Source: Nissolia schottii (lineage: Eukaryota; Streptophyta; Magnoliopsida; Fabales; Fabaceae). Taken from it: a stretch of DNA of 64,000 bases. The stretch is taken from positions 644,615 to 708,614 of the forward strand of contig QANU01111459.1 in the NCBI GenBank assembly GCA_003254905.1, read 5' to 3'. The notes below the pieces were generated by a model. The model had not been told where the DNA came from. It searched no databases and was given only the letters and a program-made list of their open reading frames with translations. Each line of letters opens with the position of its first letter. Positions within the stretch are counted from its first letter, which is position 1. Position numbers and translations under genes: made by a program. Positions 50,466-62,600 of this stretch are shown here, in pieces.

Positions 50466-50885
50466 ATTTTTTTTTTTATGATAAACAAAATTTTATTTAT
50501 AAGAAAACTTAACGACTCTTGCAAATTAAAAAAATATATTAGCTCTAATGTAAATAATAAGTTAAAATATTCTGCATTTTAAACTAACTCGGTTTGTAAC
50601 TCTGTTCCTTGCTTGAAGGTTATTTATGTCTAAGCATCTTTCACATCGGATACCAACACAAAAAACATAGTTGGAAGAATGTATTACATCTCTTTTAGCT
50701 ATAGATCCGATCATTTATCATTTGTAACACCCTACAAAAGAAACAACTACAAAGGGACAAATAAAAACATGAGGCACGTTGTTTCAAGAAACGACGAATC
50801 CAAATACCTATATTCAAGATCTAATAGATCTAAGCCTTTTATTCAATAAAAACTTAAGAAATGAATAAAAAAATGATAAGGTTGT
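50466..50885 (-). mobile_element. Retroposon 3' end (LINE-like), family C copy 2
   Basis: It matches 40510-40945 over most of its length with scattered differences (AACTAACTCGGTTTGTAACT, TCTGTTCCTTGCTTGAAGG, TACAAAAGAAACAACTACAA), in the same orientation and with the same T run at its plus-strand left end. Confidence 0.6.
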
Positions 50886-50904
50886 CATTGAAAAATGGAG
50901 TCCT

Positions 50905-51370
50905 GCTACACATATACCTAAAAACATACACTATACATATACCCCGTACTTATATACATAAAGTTTGTGTTTTAATGCATGTAATATTTGTGTACTTAAT
51001 TAAATGTTATTGAGAATATCATATACAAGTTTGTAATGTTTGTGCATTCATGAAAATAAAGTTTGTGCATTATTACGTATAATGTTTGTACATTTTTTAA
51101 ATAAAGTTCAAATTATAAAACATTTTGATAATTTTGTAATGTTTGTGCAATCATACGTGTACAATTTGTGCATTATTATTTATAATTATGAACTATAGGT
51201 TTAGGGTGTAGTACAAATAAAGTTTGTGCATGAATGCGCATAAAGTTTATGCTTTAATGTCTTTAAGTTTGTGCTCTATTATAAAAAATCGTATTGTATA
51301 TGTATGATAATTATTAATTACCTAATTTAAATGATGTATGTATGAGTGTATAAGATTAGGTGTAATTATA
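50905..51370. repeat. Irregular repeat rich in AAAGTTTGTGCATT, with mirrored ends
   Basis: At least eight variants of AAAGTTTGTGCATTA or its core TTTGTGCA lie between 50955 and 51275. The left flank ACACATATACCTAAAAACAT and the reverse complement of the right flank, TTACACCTAATCTTATACAC, are loosely similar, so this may be a foldback element with a repetitive interior. Confidence 0.45.
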
Positions 51371-51825
51371 AAAGATGATGATTACAACTCCCTCTAGGCT
51401 GGTAAATAAAGAACAAAAGAAAAAGAAGAGGGAAAAAGGAAAAATAAGAATAAGGGTTTTCGTAATTTTCAAGGATACAAATAAGTTCAAAGAAGATAAG
51501 TGTCTCTTTAAAAATTTATGGCTTCATGATTGTGAGTGTGTAGGATTGCTGAAAAAAATATAAAATGAAAATGTAATGTAGTAATAAAAATAGGGAAGAT
51601 AGAGTGAGGGGACCCCAGCCAATACAGCTTTCCAAATTGTCCCTACCACTTCCCCTACTGGCCACAGCCACATCTGACTTGCCATCAATGCCCCCAATGC
51701 CCATGGATCTTAACTCCCATCCCCCCATTTCTAAACCTCCAAATCTCATTATTTTGAATCCACTTTCACATTTCTCTCTCCCCCTTCCCCTTCCTATAAC
51801 AGCCCTTTTTTTATTTTCTTCTTAA
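51371..51825 (+). promoter_or_regulatory. Upstream region and leader of the OFP13/18-like gene
   Basis: The last 200 bp before the ATG is rich in C and T (CCCCTTCCCC, CTCTCTCCC), typical of plant leaders. No clear TATA box was placed. Confidence 0.4.
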
Positions 51826-52698
51826 ATGAAAATGAAGCTTCTTCCCTCTCTTCTCAAGAACACAGAAATCAAAAGGTCCTCTTCTTCTTGGCCATGGCCA
51901 TCTTGCCACCAACCAAGAACCCTCTCTTTCAGAGCCGCCAACAACGACATCATCTTCAAGACCATCAACTCAGCCTACCTTGACGCCACCACGGAAACGC
52001 TTGAAACCTCCGACGACTCCAGGATGGCCCACCATCCTCACCACTCCTCAGTGGAAACCGTCATTCGCAGGCTGCGCTCCGACCGCCTCTTCTTCGAGCC
52101 GGACGAGACCAGCTCCATATTGGAGTCCAAGACGGCTGCCGCAGCGGCGGAGGCGGAAGCGGAAACGGAAGCAGCAACAATCTCCTCCTCCTTGCCGTTC
52201 AAAGACAGCGTGTTGATGTCCATGGACTCACGTGACCCTTGCGCCGATTTCCGGCGGTCCATGGAGGAGATGGTGGAGGCTCACGGCGTCAAAGACTGGG
52301 ATGGTTTGGAGGAGCTTCTTTGTTGGTACTTGAAGGTGAATGGGAAGAGCAGTCATGGCTACATTGTTGGCGCCTTCGTTGATTTGTTGGTCTCTCTTGC
52401 TCTTTCTTCTTCTTCTTCTTCTTCTTCAACAACAACAACAACTATTTCTTCTTCTTCTTCTTCTTCTTCTTTTTCTCCTTCTTCTCCTTTGTCGTTCTAT
52501 AGTTCTTCTATGTCCTCCTCTTGTAGCACTCGCTGCGTTTCTTGTTTGGAGGCCGAGGAGGAAGAGGAGGCTGATGCTACTACTACTACCACTTCTTCCT
52601 CTTTGTCGTTGGAACAAGTTATGGAGGAGATCAAGCATGAACAAGATTATGAGGCTTCGTCCGCTCCTGATGAGATAACTGGCGCTAGACTTGTTTAA
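51826..52698 (+). CDS. OFP13-like: OVATE family protein, OFP13/15/16/18-like transcription repressor (290 aa)
   Basis: A single-exon gene encoding a nuclear OVATE family repressor. The N terminus MKMKLLPSLLKN and the segment SSWPWPSCHQPRTLSFR, FKTINSAYLD are typical of the OFP13/15/16/18 group. The OVATE domain is at residues 134-191, with DPCADFRRSMEEMVEAHGV, LEELLCWYLKVN, HGYIVGAFVDLL. After it come Ser and Thr homopolymer tracts (about residues 194-232, from TCT/ACA microsatellites) and a Glu-rich patch near residues 245-252. OFPs interact with BELL/KNOX homeodomain and TRM proteins and affect organ shape and cell elongation. The ATG is the first in frame after a C/T-rich leader and gives the family-typical start. 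The only neighbouring gene downstream is a second, convergent OFP gene. Confidence 0.93.
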   Translation: MKMKLLPSLLKNTEIKRSSSSWPWPSCHQPRTLSFRAANNDIIFKTINSAYLDATTETLETSDDSRMAHHPHHSSVETVIRRLRSDRLFFEPDETSSILESKTAAAAAEAEAETEAATISSSLPFKDSVLMSMDSRDPCADFRRSMEEMVEAHGVKDWDGLEELLCWYLKVNGKSSHGYIVGAFVDLLVSLALSSSSSSSSTTTTTISSSSSSSSFSPSSPLSFYSSSMSSSCSTRCVSCLEAEEEEEADATTTTTSSSLSLEQVMEEIKHEQDYEASSAPDEITGARLV

Positions 52699-53309
52699 AC
52701 TTGAGAATTCTGTATGCTAAAATGATGGCTGCCGACCTTGCCTAAACTTAGTAAAAAGGATATAAATGGAAATTGTATGTATAACTTGGTGGTTTATGGG
52801 TAACATTTTTATTTTATTTTATTTATTTATGGCTTCCATATATGGAGCTGTTTCTGTCTAACACAAGCTGCGTGTGCCTATGTTCATGGAGCTGGGTCAC
52901 TACTCACACGTGTGGAGGGAATGGAACCGTACGTGCGAGGAGGAATTGAGATTGTCACTTTCTAATATCTTCCTTTACTGCATGGGAAGAAAGACACATA
53001 GGAGTGGAAAAGCTCTATTTTTGTCGACTTAATTATATTTATAATTATTATTATCATCATTATTATTATTATTATGGTTACCATTTATGTAAAGAAGTCA
53101 TTATCTCTTATGAGTGTTATCAATCTGCATACATATAAATGTGGCTAAGTGACAGAACAGTCCTCTATCTCTCTCTATGTATTGCTTTCACTACGATAGA
53201 CAGTCGCTCTTGTTTCTCAATCAGAACATGGTTTTTCTCAGCAAACATGAAGTTGTTTATGGTAGTTAAAGTCGCAAGAGATATTATTTAATTAGTTGAA
53301 CAAAAATGT
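52699..53309. other. Downstream of OFP13/18-like gene, no gene seen
   Basis: It includes a likely 3' UTR and an ATT microsatellite near 53046-53075. No other gene was recognised. Confidence 0.5.
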
Positions 53310-54327
53310 TCAAACCATGAGTTGAACATGGAAAAATAGAGCTCCAACCCAATGCCCTAATCACTATACCACATTGAATCATACTATATATTTGCACACA
53401 ATAATATATATACGTATATATACATATACACTATTTCATATATGAGCCAAAATTTAATTTTACAAAATAAAATAACTAATCTTAACACTAAATAGAATAT
53501 TATAACATCTTTAAACTTGTTTCTTTTATTTTTTAAGGTAAAATTTTGAAATGAAAAAAGTTAAAATTCCAAAAAAAATTGTGTTTCTTTTTTCTTTTTT
53601 AATTATTTTGCTTTCAAAATTTTTTTCAAATAATTAGGGAAAAATAGATTTTCATTATTTTGAAAACCCATTTAGTTTTGATGAAATATTGGAAACCCAA
53701 TTAGTTTTGATGAAATATTGTAAAATACAATATGAAATAACATAAAAACAAATTCATTAATTCATTTTTTTTAGCCTATGACCCAATTTGTTGATAATTT
53801 TTTATTTCTTTATATTATTATTCAATTAATTATTAAAGTTCAAATATTTTATAGGTATCTATAAAAAATGAAATATGAATGACTCACTCATCTAGTTTTG
53901 GGCCATAATCATTATGTAGGAAAGATAGTTGAGTGGTTCCAATGCGATTTTTTTCCCAATTTTTCATCAAAAACAAATTGGGTTTTCGAAATAATGAAAA
54001 CCTATTTTTCCCTAATTGTTTAGAAAAGAAAATTGAAAGCAAAATAATTGAAAAATAAAAAAGAAACACAATTTTTTGGGATTTTAATTTTTTTCATTCA
54101 AAATTTTTTCTTAAAAAAGAAAAAGAAACAAGTGTAAAAATGTTGTAATATTCTATTTAGTGTTAAGATTAGTTATTTCATTTTGTGGAAATAAATTTTG
54201 GCTCATATATGAAATAGTATATATGTATATATATTATGGTGTGCAAACAAATAGTAACATTCAATGTTAGTACTGTGGTTAGTACATTGGGTTGGAGCTT
54301 CATTATCCCATATTCAACTCATGGTTG
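53310..54327. mobile_element. Large foldback element, arms about 400 bp
   Basis: The left arm (about 53310-53726) and right arm (about 53946-54327) are long imperfect reverse complements. The outer part CCATGAGTTGAACATGG faces ATTCAACTCATGG, TTAACACTAAATAGAATATT faces AATATTCTATTTAGTGTTAA, and AATTAGGGAAAAATAG faces CTATTTTTCCCTAATT. The loop is about 220 bp. The left arm has an extra tandem copy of TTAGTTTTGATGAAATATTG. At each outer end a tRNA-promoter-like module points outward: GTGGTATAGTGATTAGGGC with GTTCAACTC on the left (minus strand) and GTGGTTAGTACATTGGG with ATTCAACTC on the right. No coding domain is seen. Confidence 0.85.
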
Positions 54328-55420
54328 TCATTGGTGATTTAAAAAATAATAATAATAAAAAATGTCACGTCGTATAAAATAAGTGTAATTTAGTAATATA
54401 TTTTAAACTAATAGTATTTTGGTAATATGTTGTATAATCAGTGACATTATAAGAAAAAGTTCTAATAAATGTACAACGTAGTAAGAAGACAACGGGCTTG
54501 GATGGTTAGGTTAGTGTGCTTTGCTTCAACGGCATTATGTTCATTTATGACACTTTCCATGCGGGTAACTTGTTGCTGTGGTGTTCCGTAAATGATTAAA
54601 TTTTGGCATAATTGTGTTAAGTAGAGACAAATTTTGGACATGATGATAAAGCATATACTATAACTTTAATAAATATAGCCATTGATTTTTATTTAATTTT
54701 TTTAAATAGTTTTTGTTTGTATTTGAAATCGCTATGATGTGCAACAAAAATTGTACAAGACTGATAATCTTTTACTTGTCAAACATTGTTGACTCTCCAT
54801 GATTATGGTGGTCTCTCTTAATGTAATCAATCGTCCGACGATGGGTTACGCTAATGAAATAATACATATTACTTATCAGAAAGAAGAAAAAAATGTGCAA
54901 GAAATCTTTCTCATGGTTGGTCTCAAAATTTTGTTGAATTTTCATGATATAGATTAGTGACGGTTATGACAGGTTATGATCAGTGATGAGACGGTTCTTA
55001 TGTAGTCGACCTCACTTGATAGTGAACCTTATTGTTTGTTTGTATATGAAAATTTATTTTTGCATATAATTAATTTGTGTTAAAAAAGTCGGATGTGTTA
55101 ATTAATTAATGTCTCTAATATATATGTGACTCGAAGAGCTATAATCCAGTGTAGCGTACACACGTGTAGCTGCCTCTCCTGAGGGATTTTCCACCATTGG
55201 ATACATTGCAATTGGATTCATCAGAGCTGATATGGAGTGAGATCAGAGCCGTTAGTTTTGAATTGGGGCAGTCATTATCAGTTGATGGATACAAATGAAG
55301 GGCAGAATTTTGGCGTGGTCCTGCTGAATTCATATCCTGTGCACCTGCAGCAGGCAGAATTATCAATGTTCTTGGACCATAGAGCGTAAAAAAGAAAAAG
55401 AAAAAGAAATTATGTTTATC
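54328..55420. other. Between foldback element and telomere-like repeat, unidentified
   Basis: AT-rich. A minus-strand open segment at 55139-55366 has coding-like composition and begins after a TGCTGCAG acceptor-like site at about 55346, but it matches no family I recognise and no partner exons were found. Confidence 0.4.
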
Positions 55421-55490
55421 AAATATATATATATATAACCCTAAACCCTATATATATATAACCCTAAACCCTATATATATATATATATAT
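55421..55490. repeat. TA microsatellite with embedded telomere-type repeats
   Basis: TA runs are interrupted twice by ACCCTAAACCC, the plant telomere unit (CCCTAAA), giving a compound repeat of about 23 bp present twice. It is too short to be a telomere. Confidence 0.8.
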
Positions 55491-58000
55491 GTGGCATTTA
55501 CATGTGTGAATTTTGGAATAGAGTTCATGTTTTCGAGAATCTAACATTAGCTGCCTGCAAGATTTAGGAAAAGTACAAAAAACTGCCACTCTCTTTGCAA
55601 TATAAGCCAAAACTACGTTGTTCAGATTTTAAGTTGTACATTTGAAAAATTTTATATTCTCGCGGTAAATACTAATTATCATACTTTTTCCATTTAACTA
55701 ATTGGTAGGATATATACCTTATCCCTAATATTTTCATCACCACATAGCATATAATATATAGATACTAAATCGTTGTCATTCCCTTTCAAAGCATCTAGTG
55801 GTTGTTGGAAAAAAAAACAAGGGAGGCGACATACATGTTGTTTGAGAGGATGAAGAGAATGTCATGCACTCAATCTATGGTCCCTAATATGAATGAAATT
55901 GATTGAAACAATGAAATAATTATCTTTTCCCAAATCGGGCCACTACGAGTCCCTCCATCCCCCTAGAATTATTGAGCTTCATAGATATCTAAGCTTCTTT
56001 TATTATTTTTATTATTATGTGCTTTGTTTTCTTTTCTTTCATGTGTAGGTGTTTTTTTTTTTGGGAGGGGGGGGGATGTGAATGGACAATGGAGTTGATT
56101 TTGTAGCTCCTAATTTGAATTTTTCTTATACTGAAACCTCTGCAAATTAGACGACAAAGACGCTCCTCTGGAGTTTTAATTAGTTGTTCTTAATTTTAGG
56201 AGTTGGACCTTTTTTATATAACAACTTGCCGTGAGCTAGTAAAAGATTCCATGTTGTTCGGTATTATTAAGTGAAATGTCAAGTATAATGTTTAATAATA
56301 CCTCTAATATCTCATCAAACTCGAATTAGGTAGTTAGAACATCGTAACTCAGATACTCATATATAATATACGTAAGTAAATGGATGTAAAAATCATTTAT
56401 GTGTCTCAAATCTCAATCCATTAGTTTAAATTATTGAGAAAAATAATTTTCAACATGATATTAAATTTATTTTAACTAAAATGTTTGGAATTCAATTCTT
56501 ATTAATCCTATTTTTAAAAAATTATTCATGCTTCAAGCTAATAAAATTATTCACATAAAATATTGAAATTGAGTCATAAATTTAAGAGATTTTTACTTAT
56601 AAAAATATATGGGTTTTTCTCCTCGTTAGAAAAAAAAAGGTACCATATGATTTTCTCTCTCTCTTTCAAAACAAACACAAAAAGGATTTTAATTACTTTA
56701 TTAAAATGCATTACAATATTACTTGCAAACAAATAAGAATCTTTTCAAAATGATTAAAAAAAATAATAGACGCTATAGATCACTAGACAGTATTTTATAA
56801 TTTTTATTTATTTATTTATTGTAATACCCAAATTAAAGAGGTTTTTTTAATGATAAATCTTAGAGGTACAGCAGTAACATTTTTCTTTTTCCATTTTTGG
56901 TTAATTGGAATTCTGAATGAATATCCTCTTCGATCATCGAACTGAGACAAAGAAAACCGAAGCCTTTGGCTAGACTAATGAGAATAGAGTTGGGACCAAT
57001 CTTAGTTGGGACCAAATCTAAGAAGTGTAGTAACTAATACTAAATAAATATTAATGTGTTGTTAGGTCCAAACTGATCTCGTGTCCCTTTATGCCATCTC
57101 AAGTTGCTTTTTTAAATAATGTAAAACACATTTTTACCAAAGATCAAAATAAGTAGTTTTTTTTAGCATATATAGGAGCCTCGCCTATGATTCTTGTCTG
57201 GCACCGAAGCTTCTAAACCTGCACCACTACAATTAAAAAAAAATAAAATAAAAAATCATTTCAAGGCTAGCCAATTAAATATAGGTTCGACCATAACATA
57301 ATCTACCCCAATAGAGCTAAGCACAAATTTTAATATTGTGTGTCTGGTTTATATGGCTGATAGTGATATCTGAATTGTAAAATAAAACAATCAAGGTGAA
57401 TCGAAGATAATATGATGATAGTTTATACTAACTTTTTCTAACATTGTTGACCTTCTTAAACCAAAGTTTAAAAGTTTAATTAGTCATCAAACTAGGGAGT
57501 ATAAGTTATGGGGAGTCATATATATAAGTTAAAATTAAATTAATAGTAGGAGTATATACTCTATTTCCTTTCAGACAAATAAACAGACACACTGCAGGTT
57601 TTTACTTGTCTTATAACATGGGGGAAACCAATCCGGGATGCAAACTTTAAGGCCATAATCAATGTTGGTTTACTATAATATTTAGTGAGATAATGACCTA
57701 ACAATGAGACCCTCATTTTCCGAGAAATTTTAATTTTAATTTCAATTTCTACACCAAACACAACTTGCCCAACTTGGTGATACTCCATAGCACATACCTG
57801 TTATCTTGCATTAAATGCACCTCATTGGCCTTTTTTTGTGTTTTTGGAAATTGTGCATCAGATCTTCATTCATTGCATAGTACTGGGTTATTTAAATATA
57901 TGTGCTAACAAAAAATACAAATATTCATAACCTATACTATTGTAATTTCAACAATTTCAAATAATTCAGAAAGAGTTAATTAAAGCATAAATAAATATGA
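55491..58000. other. Intergenic, no recognisable gene
   Basis: AT-rich, with a G homopolymer near 56070. A minus-strand open stretch at 57561-57788 has no recognisable domain. Confidence 0.5.
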
Positions 58001-58002
58001 GA

Positions 58003-58062
58003 AGTGTGGCTCAGCTGATTGTTTTAACATTACGTAAGCGTGGGTTTGAAGATTTGAAATTT
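58003..58062 (+). mobile_element. Possible SINE head (tRNA-promoter-like motif)
   Basis: GTGTGGCTCAGCTGATTG followed about 30 bp later by GTGGGTTTGAAGATTTG resembles an A box plus B box. No repeat copy or target duplication was found. Confidence 0.28.
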
Positions 58063-61000
58063 GAACTTAGCATTTCAATTTCAAAGATATTTAATGTTTG
58101 CTATAATCAAGCAAACTTTCTCTAGTATTGAACTCAATTTCACTTTCAATAAATGTACTAAAGTGTGCTTGTCATTCCTCAAATAAAATGAGTTTACTTG
58201 CACAACTCGTACAAAAATCCAGCATAAGCACTTTCAATTTGAAATTAAAAGTTTTAAATCAATTAATGCTAAACAAAAATACACATCTACAACTAAAGAT
58301 GAACAACAGCATTAATAAGTGACAGTCTCATATTTCATGAGCATGCAAATTTAATTTTCGCTGTCACGTGAGAATCACATTTACAAATAGTAATCTATAA
58401 TTGTCTTTGTAAACAATTTCAAATACATGTCTTATTACTGAGATAAAATAACCAAAATCGAATCCAACTAAACTTTTTTTTACTGAAAAAAAGAGAAAAC
58501 AACAACAGCACGACATAGTTTACGCTATTCTACCTCTTGGGAACCAACTACGTACGGTGCCTCATTTATTCGATCATTTCATCATAATCTGATACTGCAG
58601 CTATTGAACTGCTTTATCCTAAATTAGGATTAATTTTAATTTAGTTAAATATGTGCAGATAGAAAAAAAAATGTAGAAATTGAACACTTTGGATTGGTTT
58701 CATAACGTTATAGTTTTTTTTATAGAGTTTTTGTGCTCTTTAACTTTTTAAAAGATGTCTCAAAAAGTTATAATAATATTGTTTGATAAAAGAATAAGAA
58801 AAAGTTATAAGAGTAGTGTTTAGTAAATATATTATAAATATGATTTTATATCTAAAATTACTATAATAAACATAAACACAAAAAAGAATAATAATAATCA
58901 TATAATGTTATATTAATATTTTAAAATTTTAAGAGCATAAATGAACTTTAAAAAATTATGCATGAGAGCTCTGATCAAGAATATCTCATGGCTTTTAAAA
59001 ATTACTAGCAAAAACAGATTTACCTTTTATTTGTCAAATACAAAAAATTAATTTTTATGCTTTTTAAAAGCAGAAACACATCCTCATAAAGCTTTACCCA
59101 ACCAAACATTCCACTAATATTGACTGACTTACACAATAACACTAATAATATGCCATGCAAAGAGGAGAGGCAGCTAAGTGTCAAAATTGTGAACTGAAGC
59201 GGAACACGCAGGTAATGCCCAGAATTAGCATCTTTTAAGAATCTGAATCACATTAGGGACAGTGATCTATCTATCATTCTTTCTTGTGCAAAATAAAAAA
59301 AAAGGTTGCAGCTTTGCTAGATAAAGCTAGTGTGATATTTCAATTTTCAATTCGTGCAGATGGAGACCTATGAAGGAGAGTACTCTCAATTTATTAAACG
59401 AAATTTACTTGCCTTGAATCCGTACCTACCCAACAACAAAGTTGCAGCTCAAGAAAAATGTGACTCAACAAGCACTCAACTCTAGTAAATTGGCAGCTTT
59501 GTGAGATACATTTATAATAAATTTTGGATCCTAACAAAAGTGAAAATTTCTCTCAACTCCATAAGTGACTCCAAGTCACCAACATGAAAATTCAAACACG
59601 TTTTCTCATTTCATATTTTTGCTGAGCATTTTCTTGTCTATTTGGGCTTACCCGTCTGCCCAAACAGTATAGAAAGGCCCATTTAAGATGAATTGTGCCC
59701 CTCTGAGACTGGATAAATAGTCCAATGGACAAATATGGTTGAACAAAAACAATAGACTGAATAATGGAACGTAGACTTCTTCATTTGTCACGACCAAAAG
59801 AAGAAAAATACGTCTACATTTGTGTAACGTGGTTTGTTTTTCTTGTGTCTCTACTCAAACTTTGTTTTTATTGCTTTGTATCCTATTTATGACTGGCAAA
59901 TTTAGAAAGAAAAAAAAATATTGTCAATTCGTCAAATTCCCAAAGGAGCAGTTTTTCTTGATGGTCTAGTGTCAGTTTATGTATATTTTTATCTTGTAAC
60001 TTTTTAAAATGTACTGAATGACCTGAATTCGTGTCAACAGAGGGTAATTGAAAGTTGGCTGTTGTTGACTTTGTTGCCTAACCTCTGTTAAAAATAATTA
60101 CTATCTTTCTTCAATTTTTGGCAGAAACTGACTAGAACTATAATAGCTAAAGCCAAGCCAGATGAGAAGATATTTCTCTTCCCTCATTCAATTGCTCTTC
60201 TTTCATATCCCCAGCTTTAGGATCAGAATTGGTTTCATCTACTTGCAATTTGAAACTTCTTGTGCTTCTCATGTTGAAATTCCTAAGTTTTTTTAGTCGC
60301 GCTTTCTTACAATCATTATATATATTTTTTGGTTCATATATCAGTACGTTATATATATTTTTTTAAGTTATACTTAATACATATTTGAGATTTTTACTAT
60401 ATACTAAATAAGTATTTTTAAAAAAAACTCTCTGAAGAACACAGCACAAACGTAGCTTGAATGATGAACTCATATTGAATGATGATGTTGACCATATATC
60501 AGATTGAATTGTCATCAATAGACAATAGCAGGTATATGTAGTAAGTGTTATTTATCAGCGAAGAGAGTGTAATAGCGTCACATTGATTACTCCCGCCTCC
60601 ACCATGCCACCATAGTAAGACAATAATCTATGCTTCTAGAACTGGGGAACCAAAAGAAATTAATAAAAATAAGTAAAATAAAATAAAAAGGAAGAAAATA
60701 TTATAGTATAACCGGATAATGTTTCTATCCTATTCATGTCCTTTGAAAGTGTGTTGTATAGTAGTTTTATACTTGGTACACGTACTAGAAGGCATGTGTA
60801 TGAATACACATTTGATATTCTTTTTGCCAAACTATATAGACAACGATTACGGCAGAAAGAGATGAATCTTTTTAGCAGGAAGTGTGTGGCAAAATCCAAA
60901 TGCCAACTCATTGATTTGAATAGATAAATCAGTTGGTAGTTTGCTTTTCTTGTATGGACAAGACCAACTTAAAAACTTTGTTGAGTTCTCACTGTTTGAT

Positions 61001-62600
61001 TGGTCATAACACAAGTTCAAATTCCAGTTAAGGCAACAAATCATGTTAACTCTGGCCTACACAAGTCCAAAGATGTCCCCCACTATCACTTTGTCTAATT
61101 CGGATAAAGTTGTAATTATTATGTCTACTAAACAATGCTATAACATGGCTCCACTGTATCAAAAAGCATACATACCGAATAGTATAAGTAAAAGATTGTC
61201 ACTTAATTTTATCTACTTCTGATGAGGCTTCAAAATCTCAGTTCTAAAACTTCAATTAACATGTTTAAGTATTGCTAATTGATTGATGAAGATAATTGCA
61301 CAAAATTCAGCATGAGTGAAAACAGGACTTAGAAGCAAAGAACATGTCGATCTATGAGCAGAGCAATTATTGACACAACTTTATCGCATATTGTGGTCTG
61401 GATCTTGCTTTGATTGATGGCCCGCATTGTTACTATATTGCAATTGAATATGCCCTTTTGAGTTGACCCATCCCTTGAAAGTAGACCACATAAATCCTAT
61501 TCATGCTCATTATGAATCTCATTTTTCTTAAGAGTACAGAGACAGGCAGAGGGAGTAAAAGCGTTATGGGGTTTCTTTTGTTACTTATAAGATTGAACAT
61601 CCTCAGACAAGTGCATCTAAAAAAAATCTGCATGTATGCTTTTTTTCCCCCTTGTGTTTATCAGTTCTGAACGGGCAATGAATAATGATAAAGCAAAATT
61701 GCACCTTAGGAAATAGGAACTTCCACTCTCGAGTTTTTCCCAGACATGATTATCATTATCACATGCATTTTCCATAATTTGGAACATTGTTGGTTGTTTT
61801 GTTAGATAGCTCTCTAAAAACTATTTGAAATATACAATTTTAGGGTCTGTTTTAAATGTACTTTGCCAAGATACGTCTATAATTTTTTTTTCCGATTCAA
61901 ATATTGTAACACAGTCTCTATTCGTCTAATAATCAAGGTATATATATCATTTATAGATCCAACTAGTTGATAGCAATCACTCTCTTTTCAAAAGTATTTG
62001 TGCACCTTTCAAACTTCAATCTAAAACAAGCACCGATTATATTAAACTCGCATAAGAATTATGATATGTGAAAAAAGATCGTTTAAAGTGAAAATCTCAT
62101 TGTAGAGAGATTTTAGAGGAGAAAGCGAGAAGTTTATATATATAGATCAATAAAGTAAATTTTTCGTATGGATCCCATTTTATTTATCTAAAAATGTGAA
62201 CCCTCATTTTTTTTCCTTTAAAATGAGATTTTACTTTCACTTTAAAGTCCCAAATCCATGATATATGTATATACTTGTGTGGAAAAGGTGTGTGTGTGTG
62301 TTTTGGGGGGGGAGGGGGGGTTGGATTTCATTCTTGTGATACCTTGTGTTAAGCGAACTCCAGCAACAAGCAAGGGATCTCTTGGTCATTTAATTTAGGT
62401 TCAAGATAGCGAGATAGTGACTCCATCAAGTAATCTAATCTGATTGTTAAGTACTAGTGAAGAAAATAAATGCATTCTGTGCCAGATTTAAATGCTTGCT
62501 GACCTTTATCACCCGTTGGAACCTACCTCCCTTGAGAGGTTTAAATACAAATTAAAGCTGCCTGCAGCCATGTATTATCAATGCCTAAATTAATTAGAAC
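58063..62600. other. Long gene-poor intergenic region
   Basis: AT-rich. The 58689-59115 segment has weak foldback-like ends (TTTGGATTGGTTTCATAA facing AACCAAACATTCC). No gene, tRNA or convincing element was recognised. Confidence 0.45.

Noticed and set aside
58689-59115. Possible foldback MITE
   Set aside because: The mirrored ends match only loosely over about 20 bp, too weak to claim.
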